A stretch of DNA of 11,619 nucleotides, from positions 2,354 to 13,972 of the forward strand of contig DEEV01000013.1 of NCBI GenBank assembly GCA_002350445.1, given 5' to 3'. Position numbers and translations under genes: made by a program. Each line of letters opens with the position of its first letter. The stretch's first letter is position 1. This stretch comes from Treponema sp. UBA2869. GTDB taxonomy: Bacteria; Spirochaetota; Spirochaetia; Treponematales; Treponemataceae. The notes beneath the pieces were generated by a model, which worked only from the letters and a program-made list of their open reading frames with translations, was not told the DNA's origin and did no database searches. This document shows, in pieces, positions 1 to 7,070 of this stretch.

Positions 1-1130
1 TTAGTTTTTTCTGAAACCTGAAGCTGTAAAGAAGACGTGTTTTGAACAGCTTTGTATGCATTTAAAGTCCAGTTTATCTGGCAAAAAACAAGGTTGTTTG
101 AATTTGAATAAAAATAATAATTCCAGGCGAAGCGACCGTTTTTTTCCGGCAAAATCCAGTGAACCTTGCAGTTTCCATGCAAATCATATAAAAAAGCAGA
201 GTGCCCGTCAGCTAAAAACAAGCCGTTAGCTTTAAGAGAAACAAGACTAAGATTTTTTCCGGCAAAATCAGGAATTTCAAATGATTTTTCGATTTTTCCG
301 TCAGCTTCGTTAACAAAACTAACCAGAACAGCATTATCTTTAAGCAAAAAATGTACCGCAACATCCAGTTTTTTATCTGTTACAAACAAAGTTCGCCCGC
401 CATCTCCCGGAATTACCCATTTACCATGCGAAAAACCGTCTTCTCCAACAGCAAAAAGACCAGAACTTCCGTCCGTAAAATTTACAAGAATTCCCTGCGA
501 ACAGGTAACAGCCGCATTAACGCAGGCAGAAAAAACAATTTCCTCGAGCACTTCGCCAAACGGAGAAATCCTAAGGCTTTTGGTTTTACCTTCCGGCGTA
601 AGTTCCTGCAAAAAAACAACAAAGCTGCCATCCTGCAGTTCCGCCGGTTCAACTTCACTTTGAAGCGGCGTCTGAATTTTCCATTTTGAAATTCCGTTCA
701 AGCCAAAACACTGAATACAGTTTTTTGAACGAACAAAAAAACGTCCGTCACGACCATAAAAAGTTTTTTTGTCCGCAGAAAAATCCAGCCGTTTATTCCA
801 AACTTCAGCACCGTCGGCATTTAAAAGGTGAAGTTTTTGAAAATCATCATCAATATATATTACAAAACCGTCAGAAAGCGAAGAAAGAACTACACCGTTG
901 TTACGTCCAATGTATTTTTCCCACAGAAGGTTTCCGCCGTCACTATAAGCACAAATTGTTTTTGCGTCTGTAACAAAACAAAATCCATAATCTGTAAGCA
1001 CAGGCTCCTGAAGCACCTTTCCGGACAAAATTGAAGACCAGGTATAATTAAGATTTCCAAGTTTTTCCTGACAAAACAAAAAAGATGAGAAAGCAATAAA
1101 AACAGCTGCAAAAAAAATCTTTTTTTTCAT
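1..1130 (-). CDS. Exported PQQ-like beta-propeller protein, C-terminus cut by window edge
   Basis: A reading frame starts with ATG at 1130-1128 on the minus strand and stays open for 376 codons to the left edge, where the stop is not reached. The N-terminus is a signal peptide: MKKK, then a hydrophobic stretch to about residue 19 ending LFC-QEK. Cleavage by signal peptidase I after Cys20 is the simplest reading. A lipobox is possible, but Phe at -1 is atypical. The mature part has recurring blades with a Gly then Trp-Lys/Glu pattern, such as GNLLWEKYIG, GAEVWNKRL, GISKWKIQTP and, near the edge, GNCKVHWILPEK. This spacing is typical of PQQ-like propeller repeats. No catalytic residues for quinoprotein dehydrogenases are recognisable, so an envelope scaffold or binding role is inferred. 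It begins 5 nt after the upstream methyltransferase stop, so the two are probably co-transcribed. Exact function unknown. Confidence 0.75.
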   Translation of the reverse strand, partial: MKKKIFFAAVFIAFSSFLFCQEKLGNLNYTWSSILSGKVLQEPVLTDYGFCFVTDAKTICAYSDGGNLLWEKYIGRNNGVVLSSLSDGFVIYIDDDFQKLHLLNADGAEVWNKRLDFSADKKTFYGRDGRFFVRSKNCIQCFGLNGISKWKIQTPLQSEVEPAELQDGSFVVFLQELTPEGKTKSLRISPFGEVLEEIVFSACVNAAVTCSQGILVNFTDGSSGLFAVGEDGFSHGKWVIPGDGGRTLFVTDKKLDVAVHFLLKDNAVLVSFVNEADGKIEKSFEIPDFAGKNLSLVSLKANGLFLADGHSAFLYDLHGNCKVHWILPEKNGRFAWNYYFYSNSNNLVFCQINWTLNAYKAVQNTSSLQLQVSEKT

Positions 1131-1135
1131 ACAAA

Positions 1136-2356
1136 CTATGCTTCGTAATCCAGAACCGCAAGGCTTTCGATATGACTTGTATGAGGATAAAAATCAAGAA
1201 GATAAAAATCTTTCAAAACATAACCTGCATGAACAAGCGCCGCAACATCTCTTGCGTGAGTTGCAGGATCGCAGGAAAGCGATCGTAAATAAGGGATTTT
1301 TGAACGGCACAGATAATCGCAGACTTCTTTTTCCATTCCGGAACGAGGAGGGTCTACAACACATGCGTCAAACCGACCACAGGAATCAGAACAGTTTTTT
1401 ACCCAGGCAGCGCCGCTAAGCCCAAAACTCTGATGATTTTTTCCCGCTAGATTTTTTTCTGCAAAAACAACAGCATCTCGATTATGCTCAACAAGAACAG
1501 TTTTTTCAAATTTATCTGCAAGAAATACTGAAATGCTTCCACAACCGGAATACATATCAAGGGCAAGTTTTCCCTGAGGCAAAGTTGACATTATAAGATT
1601 AACAGTTTTTTCAAAAACAAAAAGGTTAGACTGAAAAAATCCGCGGACATCAAAGCTGATTTTTTTACAACCAAGACAAACCGTTGCAACATATTCAGAC
1701 TGTTCAACAGTTCCTGCAAAATAATGATTTTCTTTTCGCTTAAACTGTTTAGACTTATTACCAAGAAGTCTATTTTTTTCTACAGTTTTACTACCGGAAA
1801 CATAAATTTTAGATTCATTAAGGGTCGCATCTTCAAGAAAACAGCTTCCAAATAGATGAATACGACCTTTTTCCACAGAAGTTTCAGAAATTTGTTCAAG
1901 ATATTCATTTACAGGAGTTTCTGCACAAAGACAATTTTTTACCCTGATTATATTATTGCTTGCGCGTTCAGAAAGGCCGCCATCGTTAAGCTGAAACCTG
2001 GAACGATAATTAAAATCCGGACCGGAAACAACCTTAATTTTTCCTTCAAGATTTATTTTGTGCTGTGCAAAAATATCACACAGCATATTTTTTTTAAGTT
2101 CACGCTGATAATCCGGCTGAATATGCATCATATTACAGCCGCCACATTTGTAATAATAACTGCACAAAGGTTCGGTACGAAAGCCTGATGGTTTTAAAAT
2201 CTTTACAATTTCTGCCGTATCATAATCGCGCTTTGATTCTATAATATTGATTTCAAGTTCTTCACCAGGCATGGAAAAAGGAACAAAAACGGTCTTGCCG
2301 TTTATTTTTCCAATTGAATTTCCCCCAAAAACAGTTTTTTCTGTTATAATATTCAT
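1136..2356 (-). CDS. 23S rRNA/tRNA uracil-C5 methyltransferase, TrmA/RlmD (RumA) family
   Basis: The 406-residue protein is a class I SAM-dependent RNA m5U methyltransferase. It transfers a methyl group to C5 of uracil in structured RNA through a covalent Cys-uridine adduct. An N-terminal TRAM-like RNA-binding region covers about residues 1-55. A 4Fe-4S ligand set follows as C65, C71, C74 (C-x5-CGGC) plus a fourth Cys at 142 or 144. The SAM-binding motif DMYSGCG is at 267-273, DPPRSG at 335-340, the catalytic Cys362 lies in SCDPATHARD, and the general base Glu397 lies in HIESL. All key residues are intact, and the length is slightly shorter than E. coli RlmD (about 430). The Fe-S cluster favours an RlmD-type rRNA enzyme, but the exact target (U747, U1939 or tRNA U54) cannot be told from sequence, so no symbol is given. 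A TATGAT -10-like hexamer lies 12 nt before the ATG. The gene is divergent from the hydrolase. Confidence 0.93.
   Translation of the reverse strand: MNIITEKTVFGGNSIGKINGKTVFVPFSMPGEELEINIIESKRDYDTAEIVKILKPSGFRTEPLCSYYYKCGGCNMMHIQPDYQRELKKNMLCDIFAQHKINLEGKIKVVSGPDFNYRSRFQLNDGGLSERASNNIIRVKNCLCAETPVNEYLEQISETSVEKGRIHLFGSCFLEDATLNESKIYVSGSKTVEKNRLLGNKSKQFKRKENHYFAGTVEQSEYVATVCLGCKKISFDVRGFFQSNLFVFEKTVNLIMSTLPQGKLALDMYSGCGSISVFLADKFEKTVLVEHNRDAVVFAEKNLAGKNHQSFGLSGAAWVKNCSDSCGRFDACVVDPPRSGMEKEVCDYLCRSKIPYLRSLSCDPATHARDVAALVHAGYVLKDFYLLDFYPHTSHIESLAVLDYEA
2342..2350 (+). promoter_or_regulatory. Extended -10 promoter for the hydrolase-pcnB unit
   Basis: TGTTATAAT is a perfect extended -10 (TG-n-TATAAT) on the plus strand. 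It lies inside the first codons of the divergent methyltransferase. No good -35 is found at 16-18 nt, which is normal for extended -10 promoters. Transcription would begin near 2357 and give a leader of about 30-38 nt carrying the AGGA at 2378-2381. Assignment rests on motif and position only. Confidence 0.45.
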
Positions 2357-2394
2357 ATTAAAGACTTTATCATAAATAGGAAAAATTGAAAATT

Positions 2395-3375
2395 ATGCAG
2401 ATTAAAAGTTTTTTTCAGACAATGAAAGACGGTGCAGAACTTTGGGTAAACAGATGGATTCCAGACAGCGAAGAAAATACACCGCTAAAAGGTCTTGTAA
2501 TTTTAAACCACGGACTTGCAGAACATGCAATGCGATACGACCGTCTTGGTTCTGTACTTGCAGAAAACGGATACATTTTAACTGCATTTGATATGAGAGG
2601 ACACGGACATACAGCCGACAACGCCATAGAAAAAGGCTCAGGAGACTATGGAATTATTGCAGTTTCGGACGGCGAAAAAAAAATTGTTTCTGACCTGGAA
2701 GAAATAATTCTAAAAGCAAAACAGGATTTCCCCGGATTAAAAACATTCCTTATAGGGCATTCTTTTGGTTCATTCGTTTCACAGGCATTTATAGAAGCCC
2801 ATTCAGAAATGATTGACGGCTGTATTTTAATGGGAACTTCGGGTCCAAATCCTGCTCTTAACTTTGGAGCAAAGGCTTCTTCATTAATCTGTCTGCTGCG
2901 TGGAAAATTCCGGGAAGCTAAACTCTTAAAATTTCTTTCATTTGGAGCTTACAACAAGCGTATTAAAAAGCCGGAAACTGATTATGACTGGCTTTCAAAA
3001 GATAAATCAAACGTTCAGATTTACCACATGGACAAATGGTGTGGCATTCCGCTTACAAATTCATTCTTTTACGACATGATCCGCCTGATGAAAAACATGC
3101 TTAAGCTCGAGAATGTAAACAAAATCCGAAAAGATTTGCCCGTTCTTATGCTTTACGGTTCTGATGACCCTGTCGGAAATTACGGAAAAAGTGTAATAAA
3201 ACTGTGCAAAATATATGCAATTTGCGGAATAAAAGACGTTCGGAGCAAAGAATATCCGCAGATGCGTCACGAGCTTTTAAACGACATTGACAAAGAAAAA
3301 ACAGAAACGGACATCATTTACTGGCTCAACGAGCAGTATACCTTGACCCAAACCCCCGTTTCGCATAATATCTAA
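2395..3375 (+). CDS. Alpha/beta hydrolase, monoacylglycerol lipase-like (serine aminopeptidase S33/Hydrolase_4)
   Basis: This is a cytoplasmic serine hydrolase of the lysophospholipase/monoacylglycerol lipase group, expected to cleave acyl esters. Numbering from the ATG at 2395 gives 326 residues. The oxyanion-hole motif HGLAEH is at about 39-44 and RGHGHT at 68-73. The nucleophile Ser123 is in GHSFG, the acid Asp258 in YGSDDPVG, and His292 in MRHELLND, so the triad is complete. The lid region between about 148 and 225 is variable and includes a Lys/Arg-rich piece. Start choice: an in-frame TTG at 2386 would add three residues (MKI) and sits 4 nt after AGGA (2378-2381). The ATG at 2395 is 13 nt from it. 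ATG is preferred here as the common start codon, but TTG is possible. There is no signal peptide. The substrate is inferred from the family. It is followed 5 nt later by pcnB. Confidence 0.88.
   Translation: MQIKSFFQTMKDGAELWVNRWIPDSEENTPLKGLVILNHGLAEHAMRYDRLGSVLAENGYILTAFDMRGHGHTADNAIEKGSGDYGIIAVSDGEKKIVSDLEEIILKAKQDFPGLKTFLIGHSFGSFVSQAFIEAHSEMIDGCILMGTSGPNPALNFGAKASSLICLLRGKFREAKLLKFLSFGAYNKRIKKPETDYDWLSKDKSNVQIYHMDKWCGIPLTNSFFYDMIRLMKNMLKLENVNKIRKDLPVLMLYGSDDPVGNYGKSVIKLCKIYAICGIKDVRSKEYPQMRHELLNDIDKEKTETDIIYWLNEQYTLTQTPVSHNI
3343..3371 (+). promoter_or_regulatory. Candidate sigma-70 promoter just before pcnB
   Basis: TTGACC (3343-3348, five of six matches to TTGACA), a 17-nt spacer and TAATAT (3366-3371, four of six) form a promoter-like pair inside the end of the hydrolase gene. 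CATAAT at 3364-3369 is a closer -10 but has only a 15-nt spacer. The expected start of transcription is within a few bases of the pcnB GTG at 3381, so any transcript from here would be almost leaderless. Motif evidence only. Confidence 0.35.
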
Positions 3376-3380
3376 CTATT

Positions 3381-4580
3381 GTGCTTATTAGATATGGAAC
3401 TGATGCAAACGGAAGGCTGGTAAAAAAAGCTGCCGTTTATACTAAATCTGAACATTCAATTTCAAATTCAAAAATTGACCCGGATGCTCTGCAGATTATC
3501 GTAAGGCTCAGAGACGCCGGATACACAGCTTACATTGTAGGCGGAGCAGTACGTGATTTATTGATCGGAAACACTCCAAAAGATTTTGATATTGTAACTG
3601 ACGCAACACCGTCAAAAATTAAACGTATTTTCAGAAATTCTCGCATCATAGGAAGAAGATTCCGTCTGGTTCACGTTGTCTTTGGCGAAAAAATCTTTGA
3701 AGTAAGCACATTCCGTTCAAATGCAGATGGCTCTGTTGGAAACGACTTTGGAACAATTGAAGAAGACGTTTTACGCCGCGACTTTACGCTGAATGCACTT
3801 TATTACGATACAATTCAGGAACAGGTAATAGACTACGTTGGCGGTATTCGTGATATAAAAAAACATATAATACGCCCAGTAATTCCGATGGAAAGAATTT
3901 TTATAGAAGATCCTGTAAGAATGCTTCGCGCTATAAAATATTCTGCAACAACAAAGGCAAAAATGCCTTTCCGTTTAAGACGCAAAATCAGAACTTCGGC
4001 AGGGCTGCTTTCTCAAATTTCACCAAGCCGTCTTACCGAAGAACTGTTAAAAATCATTAACAGCAAATACTGCGCAGAAATTGTAAAAGAGGCACTTAAC
4101 ACAGACCTTTACATTTACATACAACCTTCTGCAACTTCGATGATTTACGAAAGCAAGGATTTTGAAAAAGCATACCTTGAAAGCATGAAAAAGCTTGGCG
4201 AATTGAACAAAAATGAACCGGACGCAAGACTTGGGAAAAAACTTGTTTTCCTCATTGAAGATTTTATAAAAAGCATTACAGACTGGAAAAAAGAAACTGA
4301 AGGAAAATATTCAGCGGCAGAACTTTATACAAAAACCTGGGCTGAATGCAGAAACTTTATTCTTCCAATGAATCCTGTACGTAAAGAACTAGAATACGCC
4401 ATAAAAACCGTAATGATTAATCTTGGCGTTCAGCTGCGCGTAAAAAAGGAATCAAAAAAAACAGAAGAAAAGAAAGCCCCGAAAGAAGAATCTCAAAAAT
4501 CGGCAAAAAAGCATAAGAATCATAAAAAAAACAATTCAAAGAAAAAGCAGAAAAAAGACGAAGAAAAAAAATCAGAGTAG
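3381..4580 (+). CDS. pcnB: Poly(A) polymerase I (PcnB) with lysine-rich C-terminal tail
   Basis: This class II nucleotidyltransferase adds 3' poly(A) tails to RNA and so promotes decay. The 399-residue protein has the palm motif GGAVRDLL at 54-61 followed by the catalytic pair D68/D70 in KDFDIVTDA. GRRFRLVHV at 91-99 and EVSTFR at 107-112 are the pattern seen in E. coli PcnB. RRDFTLNALYY is at 132-142 and EDPVRMLRAIKY at 176-187. These features fit poly(A) polymerase better than CCA-adding enzyme, though treponemal CCA enzymes are close relatives. The last 45 residues are low-complexity and about 40% Lys, like the basic tails of PcnB proteins that help hold RNA. The start is GTG, without a Shine-Dalgarno; conserved-looking residues begin soon after and no better in-frame start is visible. 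It lies 5 nt after the hydrolase stop. Confidence 0.9.
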   Translation: MLIRYGTDANGRLVKKAAVYTKSEHSISNSKIDPDALQIIVRLRDAGYTAYIVGGAVRDLLIGNTPKDFDIVTDATPSKIKRIFRNSRIIGRRFRLVHVVFGEKIFEVSTFRSNADGSVGNDFGTIEEDVLRRDFTLNALYYDTIQEQVIDYVGGIRDIKKHIIRPVIPMERIFIEDPVRMLRAIKYSATTKAKMPFRLRRKIRTSAGLLSQISPSRLTEELLKIINSKYCAEIVKEALNTDLYIYIQPSATSMIYESKDFEKAYLESMKKLGELNKNEPDARLGKKLVFLIEDFIKSITDWKKETEGKYSAAELYTKTWAECRNFILPMNPVRKELEYAIKTVMINLGVQLRVKKESKKTEEKKAPKEESQKSAKKHKNHKKNNSKKKQKKDEEKKSE

Positions 4581-4601
4581 AGTAAAACTGTTATTTTTTT
4601 T
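4564..4601. terminator. Weak bidirectional terminator between convergent genes
   Basis: An imperfect inverted repeat spans the 10-nt gap between two convergent stops. A run of eight A and TCAG (4564-4575) faces CTGTTA and a run of eight T (4588-4601) across a 12-nt loop. Each strand therefore ends in a U-tract. The G+C part of the stem is only three base pairs, so this is a poor hairpin. The symmetric position between pcnB and the P-loop/Asp23 gene is the main support. Confidence 0.3.
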
Positions 4602-5484
4602 CTGTCGGAGTACGCGAAATTTTATCGATGATAATGCTTACTTCTTCAATAAGAATTCCTGTATAAGATTCAATTTTGTCAATTATATACTGCTGAAGGC
4701 GGTGAACTTTACCTGTAAGCTGAGTACCAAACGGAACATCAACGGTAACTAAAAGCCTGTAACCGCGCGAATCTGTTTTAATGGAAATTTTCTTAACTTT
4801 AACATCCGGGTCGCATTCATTTACACAGTGCATTGTCATCTGGGTAAGGGCGGCTTCCGAAATTTCTACACGACCTTTCTTTGAAAATTCCGGCTGAACA
4901 ATTGACTTTTCAATAAGTTTTCCTGAACCGCCGGTTTTATTTTTAGAAAAAATATTTTTACGGCTAAAAAAGTCTCTGAGTGAAGATGAAAAAATCTGCG
5001 GATAATTGCGCTTTACTTCGATTGATGGAACAGGAATCACATGTTTTCCTTCAACCTGCCGCGACTTAATTGCCTTTTCTATCTCTTCTTTTGTGGCAAT
5101 TTCTTCAATGTGGATGATTTTCTGCGGTTGGGGCAGCTGCAGTCTCATGGCAATTTTCATTACCATTTTTTCGGAAGTTCCAAGCAGAAGGATTTTCTTT
5201 ATATGAGTTTTTCTTAAAACTTTTGCAACGGAATCGCGGTGTTCTTTGTCGTCAAAAAGAGCAACACGAACGGCGCCCATATAAGTTTTTTCACGCTTAG
5301 CAGAACGGCCGGCAACAATCTTTTCGTCCTGAATTAAAAGGCCGTCATCTATAATTGCATGAATGCCGTACTCTTCGGCAAGAAGTTTTGAACGGAAACT
5401 TTTTCCAGTGCCGCTTTCGCCGACCAGCGCGTAAACCTGAATATGCCTGAATGTCTGAAGAAGTTTATCTACCAAACCGCTCAT
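4591..5484 (-). CDS. P-loop NTPase-like protein fused to an Asp23/Gls24 domain
   Basis: The 297-residue protein has two parts. Residues 1-150 look like a P-loop nucleotide-binding domain: Walker A GESGTGKS at 22-29 after a hydrophobic strand (VYALV), an acidic IIDDGLL at 45-51, and a strand KKILLLGTS at 96-104. A canonical Walker B Asp is not obvious. A Lys/Ser-rich linker covers about 155-200. Residues 203-290 match the Asp23/Gls24 (DUF322) pattern: VEISEAALTQM, then a strand-rich core, then a helix and a closing strand ending EEVSIIIDKI. Asp23 proteins in Gram-positive bacteria are linked to envelope stress and membrane anchoring, but a role here is unknown. No membrane segment or signal peptide is seen. 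It lies 16 nt after the pseudouridine synthase stop and may also have its own promoter. Cellular function is not assigned. Confidence 0.8.
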   Translation of the reverse strand: MSGLVDKLLQTFRHIQVYALVGESGTGKSFRSKLLAEEYGIHAIIDDGLLIQDEKIVAGRSAKREKTYMGAVRVALFDDKEHRDSVAKVLRKTHIKKILLLGTSEKMVMKIAMRLQLPQPQKIIHIEEIATKEEIEKAIKSRQVEGKHVIPVPSIEVKRNYPQIFSSSLRDFFSRKNIFSKNKTGGSGKLIEKSIVQPEFSKKGRVEISEAALTQMTMHCVNECDPDVKVKKISIKTDSRGYRLLVTVDVPFGTQLTGKVHRLQQYIIDKIESYTGILIEEVSIIIDKISRTPTEKK

Positions 5485-5490
5485 AAATTA

Positions 5491-5519
5491 ATTATAACCC
5501 TTAAAAATCAATTCCACAA
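5491..5519 (-). promoter_or_regulatory. Candidate promoter for the P-loop/Asp23 gene
   Basis: On the minus strand TTGTGG (5519-5514), a 17-nt spacer and a perfect TATAAT (5496-5491) precede the ATG at 5484 by only 6 nt. An AGGG lies 13 nt before the ATG, too far for a good ribosome site. If used, the transcript would start at or next to the ATG. The pair overlaps the 3' end of the upstream pseudouridine synthase gene. Confidence 0.4.
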
Positions 5520-6493
5520 CTTTTTAACATTTTTTTATAATCAGGCGAAAGCGGAATTTCCATTACAGGCGGAAGCCCAAGCTTATTCTGCGGAAATTCA
5601 AGCTTAAAAGCCTGAAGAAAAAAGCTGCGTCCTACACAGGCAATTTTTGAATCGTAAGCACTGTCGCCAAGCAGTCTGTGATTGTGAAGGGCAGCCTGAC
5701 TTCTGATCTGGTGCGTACGTCCGGTTTTTATTGCAACCTCTGCAAGCGTTACCGTCACACCATTAAAAGAACCATACGCTAAAGGAGTTACATAAGAAAT
5801 TGCGTTTTTACCTTTATTTTCAGATGAATTATCGCAAAAATCATCATGCACGGCATTTACCGTATAAAAGCCGTCTTTTTTTTCTCCATCCTTTAAAATT
5901 AAATCTTCCCAATGTTCACTGACTTCTAACTTACCTTCTAAAAGCGCATAGTAAGACTTATGAATGCTGTGATTTTTTATATTCTGAGTAAACCATTGCG
6001 CTCCTTCCAGACTTAACGAAAAACACAAGAGCCCCGAAGTTTTTCTGTCCAGCCGGTGCAAAGGTCCGGTTTTAAATGAAAGGGAAGATTTATTTACACT
6101 AGAGTCGTAAAAGCTTTGAACTGTTTTATCAAGAGAATCTTTTGAACCGTGAACGGCAACATCGTAAGGTTTATCTATTACAAGAATATGCTGATTCTGA
6201 AAAATAATATTAAGCTCTTCAAAACCGTTCTTTTTAGTTTTATTATTTTTGGCTTCACAGTTTGTAACTTCAGTCTGATTTTCATTTTCTAAAATAAAAT
6301 CTGCAAAAGAAACAACATCACCTTCCAGAACGCGGGAATCTGGTTTTGCCTTTTTGTGATTGATTTTTATAAGCCCCTTGCGTATTAAGCTGTATATTTC
6401 CGAAAGATTTTTACCGCTTACAAATTTTCTTGCAATTCGGTCAAGGCGGCGTCCGTCATCATCTTTTGAAGCATTAAAATCACTAAACTGCAT
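5501..6493 (-). CDS. RluA-family pseudouridine synthase (RluC/RluD-like)
   Basis: This enzyme isomerises uridine to pseudouridine in rRNA or tRNA. The 330 residues have an N-terminal S4-like RNA-binding region (about 14-66, with GRRLDRIARKF and IRKGLIKINHKKAK). A Lys/Asn-rich linker follows at about 70-92, and then the catalytic domain. The catalytic Asp149 is in HRLDRKTSG (146-154). The RTHQIR motif sits in KTGRTHQIRSQ at 256-266 and the LLGDSAY motif at 274-280. VIDKPYDVAVHG at 105-116 is the family's early motif. Everything needed for catalysis is present. The S4 domain points to the RluC/RluD branch, but the modified site cannot be deduced, so no symbol is given. It is first in a minus-strand pair with the P-loop/Asp23 gene and is divergent from the Rnf-like operon. 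Confidence 0.92.
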   Translation of the reverse strand: MQFSDFNASKDDDGRRLDRIARKFVSGKNLSEIYSLIRKGLIKINHKKAKPDSRVLEGDVVSFADFILENENQTEVTNCEAKNNKTKKNGFEELNIIFQNQHILVIDKPYDVAVHGSKDSLDKTVQSFYDSSVNKSSLSFKTGPLHRLDRKTSGLLCFSLSLEGAQWFTQNIKNHSIHKSYYALLEGKLEVSEHWEDLILKDGEKKDGFYTVNAVHDDFCDNSSENKGKNAISYVTPLAYGSFNGVTVTLAEVAIKTGRTHQIRSQAALHNHRLLGDSAYDSKIACVGRSFFLQAFKLEFPQNKLGLPPVMEIPLSPDYKKMLKSCGIDF

Positions 6494-6500
6494 GATAAGG

Positions 6501-6529
6501 ATTGTATTAGTAAAAATTAAACTTTTCTA
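6501..6529 (-). promoter_or_regulatory. Candidate promoter for the pseudouridine synthase gene
   Basis: On the minus strand TAGAAA (6529-6524), a 17-nt spacer and TACAAT (6506-6501) are followed after 7 nt (CCTTATC) by the ATG at 6493. There is no Shine-Dalgarno in that gap. Transcription starting at the usual distance would begin at the start codon. The -35 matches four of six and the -10 five of six consensus positions. Confidence 0.4.
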
Positions 6530-6551
6530 CTAGTAAAAACAGCTGTTGATG

Positions 6552-6560
6552 TGATAAAAT
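6552..6560 (+). promoter_or_regulatory. Extended -10 promoter for the PAP2/Rnf-like operon
   Basis: TGATAAAAT is an extended -10 (TG-n-TAAAAT). It ends 9 nt before the ATG at 6570, and the bases between hold no Shine-Dalgarno. No good -35 is seen. It is the only promoter-like site found ahead of the six-gene run, so it could drive the whole operon from a nearly leaderless start. Two 8-nt palindromes, TACTAGTA (6528-6535) and ACAGCTGT (6539-6546), lie just upstream where a regulator could bind. Confidence 0.4.
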
Positions 6561-6569
6561 ATATGTGCA

Positions 6570-7064
6570 ATGGGTGGGTCTGAATTAACATTCTACAGTC
6601 ATCTAAAAGATTTCTTCTCTAATCCGGTATTGCTTGCGGGTGTATTCAGCTGGCTTGGCGCTCAGCTTGTAAAAACTGCAATTCAGTTATTTTATGGACG
6701 CATTTCTTCATTAAGCGAACTGATTGAAACTATGATCTGGAAAACAGGCGGAATGCCGTCCAGTCATTCGGCACTTGTATCTTCACTGTGTGTTTCCATT
6801 GCATTTAACAACGGCATAAATTCAGACATATTCATTCTTTCACTTGCATTTTTCTTTGTTGTAATACGCGACGCACTTGGAGTAAGACGTTCAAGCGGAA
6901 TTCAGGCAAAAAAAATTAATCAGCTTGGAAACGAGCTTAAAAAGAATTCAATCATAAAAGAATATAATCCCATAAAGGAAGTAAACGGGCATTCCCCGGT
7001 AGAAGTTATTTTTGGCTGTCTGCTGGGCTTTTTTGTTGCTCTCGCATTTTTCCTTTTAATGTAG
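6570..7064 (+). CDS. Divergent PAP2 family (DUF212/YuiD-like) membrane protein
   Basis: The 164-residue protein belongs to the divergent PAP2 (DUF212) family, distant relatives of membrane acid phosphatases. The motifs are intact: GGMPSSHSA at 60-68, RDALGVRR at 100-107 with the following SGIQAKKINQL, and NGHSPVEV at 139-146. Hydrophobic segments lie at about 20-40, 68-80, 86-100 and 145-163, so it should be an integral inner-membrane protein. Length is normal for the family (about 150-170). The SSH and the His in GHSP are the presumed phosphatase-type residues, but no substrate is established. The ATG at 6570 has no Shine-Dalgarno. It heads the plus-strand run and is 6 nt from the next gene, yet nothing ties it functionally to an Rnf complex. 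Confidence 0.88.
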   Translation: MGGSELTFYSHLKDFFSNPVLLAGVFSWLGAQLVKTAIQLFYGRISSLSELIETMIWKTGGMPSSHSALVSSLCVSIAFNNGINSDIFILSLAFFFVVIRDALGVRRSSGIQAKKINQLGNELKKNSIIKEYNPIKEVNGHSPVEVIFGCLLGFFVALAFFLLM

Positions 7065-7070
7065 CAGAAA

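Noticed and set aside
166..1111. Several short frames on both strands (plus at 166-663, 351-689, 686-973, 828-1034; minus at 890-1111)
   Set aside because: They lie opposite or out of frame with the 376-codon minus-strand propeller gene, which has a signal peptide and repeat pattern, while these have low-complexity, implausible translations.
1068..1130. Lipoprotein signal on the propeller protein
   Set aside because: Cys20 follows the hydrophobic segment, but Phe at -1 and Phe at -3 fit even the relaxed spirochaetal lipobox poorly, so ordinary signal peptidase cleavage was preferred.
2331..2344. Small hairpin ACAG-T6-CTGT next to the TATAAT at 2345
   Set aside because: A four-base stem inside the methyltransferase coding start is too weak for a terminator or attenuator, and is better explained by codons plus the extended -10 promoter.
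4435..4577. Lysine-rich end of pcnB as a possible frameshift or unrelated low-complexity repeat
   Set aside because: The frame runs straight to a stop next to the convergent gene, and basic low-complexity tails are normal for PcnB proteins.
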